Below, piece after piece: positions 1 through 9,299 of a stretch of 64,000 nucleotides of DNA. Within the stretch, counting starts at the first letter, position 1. Each line of letters starts with the position of its first letter. A program made the translations under genes and the position numbers. This DNA is from Rhizobium sp. WYJ-E13 (GTDB taxonomy: Bacteria > Pseudomonadota > Alphaproteobacteria > Rhizobiales > Rhizobiaceae): positions 1,364,001 through 1,428,000 of the forward strand of contig NZ_CP076853.1 in the NCBI RefSeq assembly GCF_018987265.1, written 5' to 3'. The notes under the pieces are model-generated. The model had not been told where the DNA came from. It made no database searches and worked only from the letters and a program-made list of their open reading frames with translations.

Positions 1-28
1 GGCTGATCCAGAATTCATTGCAGTCTGA
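1..28 (+). CDS. 3' end of an upstream gene (possibly DUF2849)
   Basis: The first bases read in one frame as a short tail ending ADPEFIAV and a TGA at 26-28, just before the ribosome binding site of cysI. In rhizobia cysI is commonly preceded by a small DUF2849 protein, and this tail would fit, but eight residues cannot prove it. The very tight spacing to cysI suggests one operon. Confidence 0.45.
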
Positions 29-36
29 GGAAGACG

Positions 37-1707
<1,671 letters not shown>

Positions 1708-1714
1708 GGACGAG

Positions 1715-2230
1715 ATGATGACGAAGATCTGGAGAGAAACCGGTTTTGTCGAAAACGATCCCTGGGTGATCGAGACCGACGAGGTGAAGGCAACGGGTGA
1801 TCAGAAGCCGCTTCTGACGCTCGATGAGCTGATTGCCAAGGCCGATGAGAGCAACGATGTCGGCTTCGGCGTGCTGATCAAGCCGGCAGACGATGTTCTA
1901 AAGCTAGAGCCTTATCTCTATCGCCTGGAGATCGTGGCTGTCGCATTTCCGGCCTTCAACGATGGCCGCGCCTTCAGCCACGCTTCGCTTCTACGCCAGC
2001 GCCTCGGCTACACCAACGAGCTGCGCGCGGTCGGCGATGTGCTGATCGACCAGGTGCCGCTGATGCTGCGCGTCGGCATCGACAGTTTCGCCGTCACCAA
2101 CGAGACGGCGATCCGCCGTCTGTCGGAAAAGCGCCTGCCGTCCATTCCGCATCATTATCAGCCGGCGGTGCGTGACGCCGAAGCCGGCAAGGGCTATAGT
2201 TGGCGCCGTCAGGCAAAGCCGGCCGCCTGA
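1715..2230 (+). CDS. DUF934 family protein, sulfite-reduction accessory
   Basis: 171-residue soluble protein starting MMTKIWRETGF. It matches the DUF934 family, which in alpha- and betaproteobacteria almost always sits directly after cysI and is thought to help assimilatory sulfite reduction, possibly as an electron-transfer partner; no mechanism is established. I place the start at the ATG-ATG at 1715, because reading further upstream would only add residues overlapping the end of cysI. The C-terminal region is rich in Arg and Pro (RRLSEKRLPSIPHHYQP). It is co-transcribed with cysI, with a gap of 7 bases. Confidence 0.82.
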   Translation: MMTKIWRETGFVENDPWVIETDEVKATGDQKPLLTLDELIAKADESNDVGFGVLIKPADDVLKLEPYLYRLEIVAVAFPAFNDGRAFSHASLLRQRLGYTNELRAVGDVLIDQVPLMLRVGIDSFAVTNETAIRRLSEKRLPSIPHHYQPAVRDAEAGKGYSWRRQAKPAA

Positions 2231-2270
2231 GGCTGCCGGTTTGCCGTCTTTTTGATGACGGAACGATAGC

Positions 2271-3482
2271 ATGAGCAAATTCGAAGTGGCGGTGATCGGC
2301 GGCGGTCTCGCCGGCATGATCGCCGTGATCGCCCTGGCACGCGGCGGTCGCAATGTGGCACTGGTCGCCCCTCCATCTCCCAAGGAAGATCGCCGCACCA
2401 CGGCATTGATGGATCAGTCGATTCGCTTCCTGGATCGGCTCACCCTCTGGGAAAAACTTCGCCCGGCAGCGGCTCCGCTCACCAGCATGCGCATCATCGA
2501 CGGCACGAATCGCCTGCTGCGTGCCCCGACCACGAGTTTCCGTTCCGCCGAGGTAGGGCTCGAAGCTTTCGGCTACAATTTTCCGAACAAGGCATTGATG
2601 GATGTGCTCGAGGCTGCGGTCGCGACCGAGGGCAATATCAAGCGTTTCACTGTCATGGCCGAAACGATCAGCATCGCTTCGGAAGCGGTGACGATCAAGC
2701 TTTCGGACGGCGAAGAGATCAGTGCCGATTTCGCCATTGGCGCCGATGGCCGCAAGTCGAAGCTGCGGGAAACCGCCGGCATCGATGTCCGCACCTGGTC
2801 CTATCCGCAATCGGCCATGGTGCTGAATTTCGCCCATACGCTGCCGCACCAGAATATCTCCACGGAGTTCCACACGGAGCACGGTCCCTTCACGCAGGTT
2901 CCGCTGCCGGGCAACCGCTCCAGCCTTGTCTGGGTTCAGAACCCTTCCGATGCCACAGCCCGCATTGAGCTGTCGCTGGCCGAACTCGGCAATGTCGTGG
3001 AAGAGCGTATGCAGTCCATCCTCGGCAAGGTCACTGTGGAGGAGGGCGTGCAGATCTGGCCGCTGTCTGGCATGATGGCGCATCGCTTCGGCAAGGGCCG
3101 CATCGCGCTGATCGGCGAGGCCGCCCATGTTTTTCCGCCCATTGGCGCGCAGGGCCTCAACCTCAGCCTGCGCGATATCATGGCATTGACCGATCTTCTG
3201 TGTACGCGCGCCGAATTGCCTATTCCCTCGGATGCCGGCAGCAGCTTTGATCGTAAGCGTCGTGTCGATATCATGACGCGAACGGCAAGTGTCGATCTCC
3301 TCAATCGTTCGCTGCTGTCCGACTTCCTGCCGGTGCAGGTTCTGCGGGCCGCCGGCTTGCACATTCTGTCGGCCATCCCGCCGCTGCGTAATATCGTCAT
3401 GCGCGAAGGCATCGAGCCGGGCCGCGGCCTTCGCGATATTCCCGAGGCGATCAAGGAGCGCCTAAAGCGGAAGAAAGCCTGA
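2271..3482 (+). CDS. UbiH/UbiF-family FAD-dependent hydroxylase
   Basis: 403-residue class A flavoprotein monooxygenase. The N-terminal Rossmann motif VIGGGLAGM (residues about 8-16) binds FAD. A central GADGRKSKLRETAGI segment is the DG motif, and ALIGEAAHVFPPIGAQG near residue 285 is the GD motif, here with Glu in place of the usual Asp. These features fit the ubiquinone ring hydroxylases (UbiH, UbiF, UbiL), which add hydroxyl groups during coenzyme Q synthesis. Which ring position it acts on cannot be told from motifs. It lies 40 bases after the DUF934 gene on the same strand but need not share its function. Confidence 0.82.
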   Translation: MSKFEVAVIGGGLAGMIAVIALARGGRNVALVAPPSPKEDRRTTALMDQSIRFLDRLTLWEKLRPAAAPLTSMRIIDGTNRLLRAPTTSFRSAEVGLEAFGYNFPNKALMDVLEAAVATEGNIKRFTVMAETISIASEAVTIKLSDGEEISADFAIGADGRKSKLRETAGIDVRTWSYPQSAMVLNFAHTLPHQNISTEFHTEHGPFTQVPLPGNRSSLVWVQNPSDATARIELSLAELGNVVEERMQSILGKVTVEEGVQIWPLSGMMAHRFGKGRIALIGEAAHVFPPIGAQGLNLSLRDIMALTDLLCTRAELPIPSDAGSSFDRKRRVDIMTRTASVDLLNRSLLSDFLPVQVLRAAGLHILSAIPPLRNIVMREGIEPGRGLRDIPEAIKERLKRKKA

Positions 3483-3503
3483 TCTTATTGCAATCAGGCC
3501 GAA

Positions 3504-3536
3504 CGATGCCATCACCACTGATGGCATCGTGGTGAT
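3504..3536 (+). other. Overlapping, mutually exclusive hairpins after the hydroxylase gene
   Basis: CGATGCCATC at 3504-3513 pairs with GATGGCATCG at 3520-3529. The arm ATCACCAC at 3511-3518 can instead pair with GTGGTGAT at 3529-3536, so only one hairpin can form at a time. No T-run follows, so a classic terminator is not shown. It lies between two convergent genes, the hydroxylase and ccdA. The rest of 3483-3652 shows nothing further. Confidence 0.4.
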
Positions 3537-3652
3537 CAGGATTGTCGCCGAGGCTCGTTCCTGCCGGCCAACTATCGCCGGTCGATGACGGGTGATAGCT
3601 GCCGACGGCTTTTTCCAGTTGGGCATTTTGCGGGGCAGGGCGAGATCTCCGC

Positions 3653-4402
3653 TTAGCCGATTTGCATCAGGATCGGAAAGGTCTGCTGGAACCAGATCGC
3701 CACATTGCTGACCCAGCCGAGGAGGAAGGCGAGACCGGTCAGCACCAGGAAGACGCCCATGATCTTCTCCACCGTGCCGAGGTACCGGCGGAAACGCGAC
3801 AGGAAGCGCATGAACGCCCCGGAAAAGCCGGCCGCGATCCAGAAGGGTACGGCAAGGCCGAGCGAATAGACGGCAAGCAGCCCGGCGCCGGAACCGACCG
3901 TATCACGCGACGCGGCGACACCGAGGATCGCCCCGAGCACCGGCCCGATGCAGGGCGTCCAGCCGAACGCGAAGGCAAGTCCCATGATGTAAGCGCCCGT
4001 CAGCGTCGCCGGCTTGCCGCTGCTCTGGAAGCGGGCTTCCCGCGACAGGAGGCCGATTCGGAAAAGCCCGAGAAAATTCAGCCCCATGACGATGATGATG
4101 AGGCCACCGATCTTGGCGAGCAGATCGAGGTGCTGGCGCAGCACCATTCCGATCGTCGAGGCGCCGGCGCCGAGCGCCACGAAGACAGTCGCAAAGCCAA
4201 GCGTGAAGAAAAGTGCCGAAAACAGCACACCGCGCCGCACATCCGGGGCTGCGGCAACCGTACCGCCGCCGCGGAACTGCTCGACGGAAATGCCCGCCAT
4301 ATAACAAAGATAGGGTGGTACGAGTGGAAGCACGCAGGGCGACAGGAAGGAAAGCGCTCCGGCAAGCAGTGCGCTCCAAAGGGAAATATCGGCAATCGAC
4401 AC
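3653..4402 (-). CDS. ccdA: Cytochrome c biogenesis protein CcdA
   Basis: 249-residue inner-membrane thiol transporter that passes reducing power from cytoplasmic thioredoxin to periplasmic partners, needed for cytochrome c assembly. Hydrophobic segments recur along the whole protein, about six in number. The two conserved cysteine motifs are present: SPCVLPLVPPYLCY near the N terminus and GWTPCIGPVLG in the middle. I chose the GTG at 4402 because a GGAGAG ribosome binding site lies just upstream and the protein then begins at the family's usual place. The same frame stays open upstream to 5119 but that extension has no membrane character. No other cytochrome c maturation genes are nearby. Confidence 0.88.
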   Translation of the reverse strand: MSIADISLWSALLAGALSFLSPCVLPLVPPYLCYMAGISVEQFRGGGTVAAAPDVRRGVLFSALFFTLGFATVFVALGAGASTIGMVLRQHLDLLAKIGGLIIIVMGLNFLGLFRIGLLSREARFQSSGKPATLTGAYIMGLAFAFGWTPCIGPVLGAILGVAASRDTVGSGAGLLAVYSLGLAVPFWIAAGFSGAFMRFLSRFRRYLGTVEKIMGVFLVLTGLAFLLGWVSNVAIWFQQTFPILMQIG

Positions 4403-4641
4403 GCATTCTCTCCGGCAGCAATTGAGCGATGTTCCTACCGCCGCAGACGGGAGATTGCCAATCACCTTTTTGCGCTGATCGGAGCTGGCCAGCGGACCCG
4501 TGCGTTCCGAAGCGGGACAGAGCATGTGGATATTAACTGCGCATAAACCACCACAGGCACTGTGAATGGATCGACTCACGCGCTCTCGTTGGTATGGCCG
4601 GGCATTTGCGGACACCCCACTGCAAGTGCCGGGAGGTCCGG

Positions 4642-4984
4642 CTAGGTATGCGAGAGGCCGATGCCGGGTCTCCCGCTGCTCGTCCGGAAATCGACGAGAC
4701 AGCCGATGCCGGATTGGATCGAATCGCGGAGATCGCTGACGAAGGTCTGCTGGATGTTTATACGCTTCTGCATCGCCACGATGGCTGACAGACTGCTGAT
4801 AATCCGAAGCTGGAAGTTGCGGATCTGATGTGGCTCCGATGCCAAGCCGTGCGATTCCAAGTAAATAATAGCCACAGGGGCCAGCGCCGTGGAAATGGGC
4901 TGTAAGCCTTTTCCGGTATAAAGCCCATTCAGTTGCGGTGACTGCGTGATAGATTGCCGCCAGAGAATCCACGAGGAGAAGCAT
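4642..4984 (-). pseudogene. Possible frameshifted small gene, unknown function
   Basis: Between ccdA and the lipoprotein gene, 4403-4986 holds no clean gene. On the minus strand one frame from about 4918 down to 4642 looks protein-like: it runs LYTGKGLQPIS, then APVAIIYLESHGL, then MQKRINIQQTF, with codon choice similar to real genes nearby. Its upstream part lacks a sensible start. A neighbouring frame offers MLLLVDSLAAIYHAV from an ATG at 4984 and reaches about the same point, so a one-base shift near 4905-4920 would join them. This could be a decayed gene, a sequencing error, or chance. The proposed start overlaps the start region of the divergent lipoprotein gene, which counts against a live gene. 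Function not recognised. Confidence 0.3.
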
Positions 4985-4986
4985 TG

Positions 4987-5166
4987 ATGAGCAGATTTCG
5001 GGCATGTGTGGCAGTCGGAGCGCTGATTGGCATTTCGGTGTTGACGGCATGCGCAACTCCCCCGAATTCATACGGTTCCGCATCAGGCTACGTGCCGGGA
5101 GATTCGTTGAACAGAGCATGCCAGGATGGTTTCAGGCCGAGAGACGGGCGCTCCTGCAGCTACTGA
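4987..5166 (+). CDS. Small predicted lipoprotein
   Basis: 59-residue protein with a positively charged start (MSRFRACVAVG), a hydrophobic stretch and a lipobox ending LTAC, after which a lipid-modified cysteine would begin the mature protein. The mature part is only about 40 residues, rich in Ser, Gly, Arg and Pro, with two further cysteines (ACQDGFRP and RSCSY) that could form a disulfide. The ATG at 4987 is preceded by GAGGAG. It is presumably anchored in the outer or inner membrane facing the periplasm. No family recognised. It stands alone between unrelated genes. Confidence 0.62.
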   Translation: MSRFRACVAVGALIGISVLTACATPPNSYGSASGYVPGDSLNRACQDGFRPRDGRSCSY

Positions 5167-5253
5167 TGGTGATCGGACGAGACATCGAGCTGCCAGGATT
5201 ACAGCGAACCGCTTGAAACATCGTGTTGCTCATCTGCGCCTGGCAGCATCCCG

Positions 5254-5529
5254 TCAATGCAACTGCGGCTCGTCCTCATCCTCATCGAGAAAGCTCTGCA
5301 CGCCATCTCGTTCTGCGGTGGCCAGGAATTCTTCCCAGGCGTCCAGGTCCGTGGCGAATTTATCTTCCCAGCTGGTCACGACTTCGGTTTGGGAGATGAC
5401 TTCGAGGGTCCAGTCTCCGTTGGTGCCTGCCGGCCGAAATATATCGACGAGGACGGTTACTCCACCGTCTTCGAACTCGCCGGAAAAATCAGAGTGCTCA
5501 AGCTTCGGTTCTCTAGTCTTTTTCGCCAT
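5254..5529 (-). CDS. Small acidic protein of unknown function
   Basis: 91-residue soluble protein beginning MAKKTREPKLEHSDF and ending in a strongly acidic tail (DEDEDEPQLH). The start at 5529 is chosen because GGAG lies 7 bases upstream; a longer reading from 5565 lacks such a site. Middle segments such as WTLEVISQTEVVTSW look like beta strands. I do not recognise the family. It stands alone between the lipoprotein gene, which is convergent, and tRNA-Lys on the same strand about 180 bases upstream. Confidence 0.6.
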   Translation of the reverse strand: MAKKTREPKLEHSDFSGEFEDGGVTVLVDIFRPAGTNGDWTLEVISQTEVVTSWEDKFATDLDAWEEFLATAERDGVQSFLDEDEDEPQLH

Positions 5530-5709
5530 TTCAATCTCCAGCACTGGAAGGCGCATCATTCTCACAAAGGCAACGGTACTGAACGCCTCGCATTCTCGGA
5601 CGTCGATCGTCGGACTAGCGGATCAGGCTGACGCCTGAGTCTTCCGCGTGCCAACCTTACGTCGATTCGCAAATCGTTATCTCTACTTCGGTGAAAAGAA
5701 AGGCAGTTA

Positions 5710-5785
5710 TGGTGAGAGCGATGGGGCTCGAACCCATGACCTACTGATTAAAAGTCAGTTGCTCTACCAGCTGAGCTACGCTCTC
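5710..5785 (-). tRNA. tRNA-Lys, anticodon TTT
   Basis: A 76-base cloverleaf on the minus strand including an encoded CCA at 5710-5712. The acceptor stem pairs GAGAGCG with CGCTCTC. The D arm carries AGCTGGTAGA, the anticodon loop is CTTTTAA inside a CTGA/TCAG-type stem, and the T loop is TTCGAGC. The anticodon TTT reads lysine codons AAA and AAG. Confidence 0.97.
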
Positions 5786-5826
5786 CCTCTCCGCGGGTGC
5801 GAAGCACCCCGGCTGGAAGTGCGCGG

Positions 5827-5855
5827 AACATAGGCAGGTGACCTATCGCGGTCAA
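5827..5855 (-). promoter_or_regulatory. Predicted sigma-70 promoter of tRNA-Lys
   Basis: On the minus strand TTGACC (5850-5855) is followed after exactly 17 bases by TATGTT (5827-5832). Transcription would begin near 5820, about 35 bases before the mature 5' end of the tRNA at 5785. The remainder of 5856-5991 shows nothing else. Confidence 0.6.
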
Positions 5856-5991
5856 CTGAAAAATCTTCCTATTCATTGTATTGCGCACATTTCTTGCCCG
5901 CCACCATTTTCAAAACCGGCATTGCCCGGCCATCACAATCGAGCGCGGGGGATATGGGACCCGTTGATCAGTAAATGTGGTCGACGCTGTG

Positions 5992-6858
5992 TTAACGCTT
6001 CCGTCGCTCCAGAAAGGTGATTGCCTGCAGTGTGGCGATGATGACGACGATGCCGATAAGCGTGCGAAGATCGGGCACCTCATTGAAGAAGAAGTACCCG
6101 CTCGCAGTCGCAAAGACGATCGACAGATAACCGAATGGGGCAAGCAGGCTGGCGCTGGCGATCTGATAGGCTCGCAGGAAGCAGAATTGCCCGAGTTGTG
6201 CCAGAAGACCGATGCCGAGCAGGGCGGGCCAGTCTTCGCTGCGTACCGGTTGCCAGACGAAGAGCGCGGGAATGAAGGTGATGACGGTGAGACCGGCCGT
6301 GTAGAAGACCATCATCACGGTGGTATTCTCGTAATGCAGCATGCGCGTCTGGATCGTCGCGAATGCTCCGAAGACGATCGAGAGCAGCACGGCCACCAAC
6401 CCGATATTCCAGGCGAATGTATCCGGCGCCAGCATGATCAGCACGCCGACAAAGGCGAACACCGCGCCGATCCACCGCCAGCGGCTCACTCTTTCGCCCA
6501 GCATGGCGACGGCCATCAACATCGAGACCAGCGGCCGCGTGAAGCCGAGCGCATTGACCAGTACCAGCGGCAGCATGGTGAGCGCTACGAAATTGCTGGT
6601 CAGCGCCACAGCGTTGCAGCTGATACGCATGACGTTGCGCAACGGATCTCTGGAATTGGCAAGCTGCCGGCGATGGCGCCAGATCAACGGCAGGATGAGC
6701 ACGAGCCCGATCAGCGCACGAATGAAGACGAGCTGGATAGCCGGATAGGATGCGCCCTGCATCTTCACGAGCACCGTCATGCCCGTCACCAGCGTCGTAT
6801 CGGAAAGCAGCCAGATGATGCCGAAACGGCTGTCCCTGGCTGCTGTAAAGCCATCCAT
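5992..6858 (-). CDS. DMT-superfamily (EamA) transporter
   Basis: 288-residue inner-membrane protein with about ten hydrophobic helices arranged as two EamA repeats, for example GLVLILPLIW early and IGIVVIIATLQAI at the end. The family exports small metabolites such as amino acids or sugars out of the cytoplasm; substrates cannot be read from sequence. It starts 10 bases after the stop of the PIG-L deacetylase gene on the same strand, so it is almost certainly the last gene of the ROK, PIG-L, DMT operon. This raises the possibility that it exports a product or toxic intermediate of that pathway. That role is inference. Confidence 0.85.
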   Translation of the reverse strand: MDGFTAARDSRFGIIWLLSDTTLVTGMTVLVKMQGASYPAIQLVFIRALIGLVLILPLIWRHRRQLANSRDPLRNVMRISCNAVALTSNFVALTMLPLVLVNALGFTRPLVSMLMAVAMLGERVSRWRWIGAVFAFVGVLIMLAPDTFAWNIGLVAVLLSIVFGAFATIQTRMLHYENTTVMMVFYTAGLTVITFIPALFVWQPVRSEDWPALLGIGLLAQLGQFCFLRAYQIASASLLAPFGYLSIVFATASGYFFFNEVPDLRTLIGIVVIIATLQAITFLERRKR

Positions 6859-6868
6859 TTCGCTCGCC

Positions 6869-9265
6869 TCAGGCGGGCTGGACGAGGTTGGCGATCAGCC
6901 GGAAGGCGCCGGGCACCAGCTTGTCGAGCTGATGATTCAGCACGAGGCTCGTATGCGTATGCCGCCCCTTGCCGATTTCGGCTGATATCAGCGCGCCCTT
7001 GAGGGGCTGCTCTTCGGGGTCGTGCATCGCAACGAGCGGCACATAGGCATCGTCCCAGCGGGAAGCGAAATAGAGGCCGCGTTCCTTGTCCCAGCCCTCC
7101 CAGTCGGCAGAGGCGATCTTGTTCGGCCCCTGCAGCAACGGGTGCGCGGGTCCCAGCACGGTGACGTCAGCGGTTGGATCGGTCACGCGCCAGCGAAGGG
7201 AAGGAGAGCCGACCTCGATCCGCTTTGGCGGCGTGGTATCAGGCTGCCAGCCGTCGCTTGGACGATGATAGAGCGTCAGCAGATGTCCGCCCTCTTCGAC
7301 AAAGCGATGCAGGCGGGTCGTTGCAGCCGCCAGATCCTTGCGGATGCCGAAGGCGAAGATGCCGATGACGATGGTTGTGAAGCGGGAGAGATCGCCTGAC
7401 AGAGCCTGTGCGTCAAGTTCCGTGACATCGAGTCCCATGCGATCAAGCCAGGGGCCAACGCGATCCGCGCCGCCGCCGACATAGCCGATTTTCGCGCCAT
7501 CAGGCAGTTTAAGATCGAGCGCCAGAACCCGCAGCAGCTCCGGCTCACGGAAGCTCATGCGGCCGATATGCGGATAGGCGATCGGCGAGATGCGCATGGC
7601 CGGCTGACCATCCACAAGCGGCGCGATGGCGAGGAGGCCGGGTGTTATAGCGGCAGGAGGCGAAAGCTTGAGGGCGCCGTTGTCTTCCTTGACAGTCCAG
7701 CCGGCCGGAGCGGAAAAGCCGATACGCCCCGCAGAGGCAGCCTTGATCGTCAGTTCCTGCCTGTTGCCGTCAACGGGAAGGATGAACGCGTTGGGCTGGA
7801 GGCTCAGCGAATGTTGCGGCGCGACGGTAAGCGGCTCCTCGAGATCGACAGTCACTTTTACCGAGCGGCCGCCGATCCGAGCCCTGATATCGACGGAAGC
7901 ATTGCCGTTGCCGCCAAGGCTCGACCATGCCGGCAGGTATTGCCGGGTGAGAGGGGCATCGGCCGTCGATCTCAGTTCGTAGACGATCGATAGCGGCGAG
8001 GTTTCCTTCAGACTGGCCGAAATGCCCTCGGGCAATCTTGGATCCGCATCGGATACCGCAGTGCCGGCATTGCCGCTGAGATGGAGCGTCAGTTTGCCGG
8101 TTGCACCAGGCGAAAGCTCGGCGGGCTCGGCAACGGCCCGGACGAAGACCTGCTCGGCCTCGCACAATGCCGCATCGATTTCTACAAGCTTGCGCCGCAG
8201 ACGATGGCCGTGCGCATCCAGGAATGCTTCGGGCGCATCGGCAAGCGCTCTTTCAACTTCGGCTGCCGCTTTCAGCAGCGCATCCACAATGGCGGATCTC
8301 TCAGGGAAGCGCTCGATCGCCTTGCCGATCGCGCCATCTGCCCGCATCAGCGCATCGACGACTGTTTGCGGCAGGTCCGTCTCTCGCGCCAGATCGGCAA
8401 GCGTCGAGGGAAGCGAATCGAGAACGGAGGTTTCGGCAACGGAACCTTCGGCGCTGAGTTTCAGATGCAGCGGCCATTCATTGTCGCCGGTATCATACCA
8501 GCGGCCCATGCCCTGCGAGGCATGGTAACAACGGGACCATTCGCCAATGTGGGCGTAGCTGACGCCGCTGACAGGTTCGAGGCCCGTGGCTTCGAGTGGC
8601 AGTGTCGTGGCCGGCGGCGGCACTTCGTCGTCATAGGTATCGCCGCCACCTGACCATGCGGGTAGGTAGAATTTTGCCACCTGCCAGGGCGTCAGCCCTT
8701 CGTCGAGATGTTCCGGAAAGGCGGAGGCGTCGGCCGCAAGGCTTATTGCGGTCTCCGCCGCACGCGTCATGGCGCGGTGGTGTCCATGCTGCCCCGGTAC
8801 GTCGAGGAAGGTCGGAAGTACGATATCCGGACGCTCTGTGCGGTAGGCACGCACCAGCCGCTCGACAATGCGCTTCTCGCCCCAGCGGTCGAACGTCCGG
8901 TCGCCATTCTTGGAGAAGCCGAAATCATGGATCGGATCTTCGGGACCATGGCCGAGCCAGTGGATATCGGCGTCGAGTTCGCGCGCCGCTTCCTCCATCT
9001 CGCGGCTGCGCACGATGCCGAGCGCGCCGAGCCGTTCAGGCCCCAGCGCATTCTGACCGCCTTCACCGCGCGTCGAGCAGGCGACGATGACGCGCATGCC
9101 GAGGCCGAGACGCAGATAGGCGAGCAGGCCGTTGTGCTCGTCGTCGGGATGCGCACCGGTATTCATCATGGTGACGGTCGAGGTCAGGCGCGAGAGCGCC
9201 CGATGCAGACGCGTGAGCGAAAGGCTCCGCTTCTGTCTTTCAATACGGTCTCGATCGGTCAGCAT
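6869..9265 (-). CDS. Large PIG-L-family deacetylase
   Basis: 798-residue multi-domain protein with no signal peptide, so predicted cytoplasmic. The N-terminal 270 residues are a PIG-L domain, the zinc-dependent N-deacetylase fold of GlcNAc-PI, mycothiol and bacillithiol enzymes. The metal site is visible as H39-P-D-D-E43 and a second His cluster QHGHH at 160-163. The middle looks like beta-sandwich domains (about 370-560). The C-terminal 200 residues resemble a glutamine-amidotransferase-like Rossmann domain (IGYVGGGADRVGPWLDRMG, HLLTLYHRP) without an obvious catalytic Cys. The ATG at 9265 follows GGAGGAACC. It lies between a ROK regulator and a DMT transporter, opposite an ABC importer operon. 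This suggests it removes an acyl group from an imported amino-sugar compound; the exact substrate is unknown. Confidence 0.83.
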   Translation of the reverse strand: MLTDRDRIERQKRSLSLTRLHRALSRLTSTVTMMNTGAHPDDEHNGLLAYLRLGLGMRVIVACSTRGEGGQNALGPERLGALGIVRSREMEEAARELDADIHWLGHGPEDPIHDFGFSKNGDRTFDRWGEKRIVERLVRAYRTERPDIVLPTFLDVPGQHGHHRAMTRAAETAISLAADASAFPEHLDEGLTPWQVAKFYLPAWSGGGDTYDDEVPPPATTLPLEATGLEPVSGVSYAHIGEWSRCYHASQGMGRWYDTGDNEWPLHLKLSAEGSVAETSVLDSLPSTLADLARETDLPQTVVDALMRADGAIGKAIERFPERSAIVDALLKAAAEVERALADAPEAFLDAHGHRLRRKLVEIDAALCEAEQVFVRAVAEPAELSPGATGKLTLHLSGNAGTAVSDADPRLPEGISASLKETSPLSIVYELRSTADAPLTRQYLPAWSSLGGNGNASVDIRARIGGRSVKVTVDLEEPLTVAPQHSLSLQPNAFILPVDGNRQELTIKAASAGRIGFSAPAGWTVKEDNGALKLSPPAAITPGLLAIAPLVDGQPAMRISPIAYPHIGRMSFREPELLRVLALDLKLPDGAKIGYVGGGADRVGPWLDRMGLDVTELDAQALSGDLSRFTTIVIGIFAFGIRKDLAAATTRLHRFVEEGGHLLTLYHRPSDGWQPDTTPPKRIEVGSPSLRWRVTDPTADVTVLGPAHPLLQGPNKIASADWEGWDKERGLYFASRWDDAYVPLVAMHDPEEQPLKGALISAEIGKGRHTHTSLVLNHQLDKLVPGAFRLIANLVQPA

Positions 9266-9299
9266 GGTTCCTCCGTTGGGGGACCGGCGGCGCGCTTTC

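Noticed and set aside
4403..5119. N-terminal extension of ccdA in the same open frame
   Set aside because: CcdA begins directly with its first membrane segment in other bacteria, and the GTG at 4402 has a ribosome binding site; the extension is hydrophilic and Arg-rich.
5126..5638. Plus-strand frames overlapping the small acidic gene
   Set aside because: They read through the lipoprotein stop region and antisense to a better-supported gene with GGAG at its start.
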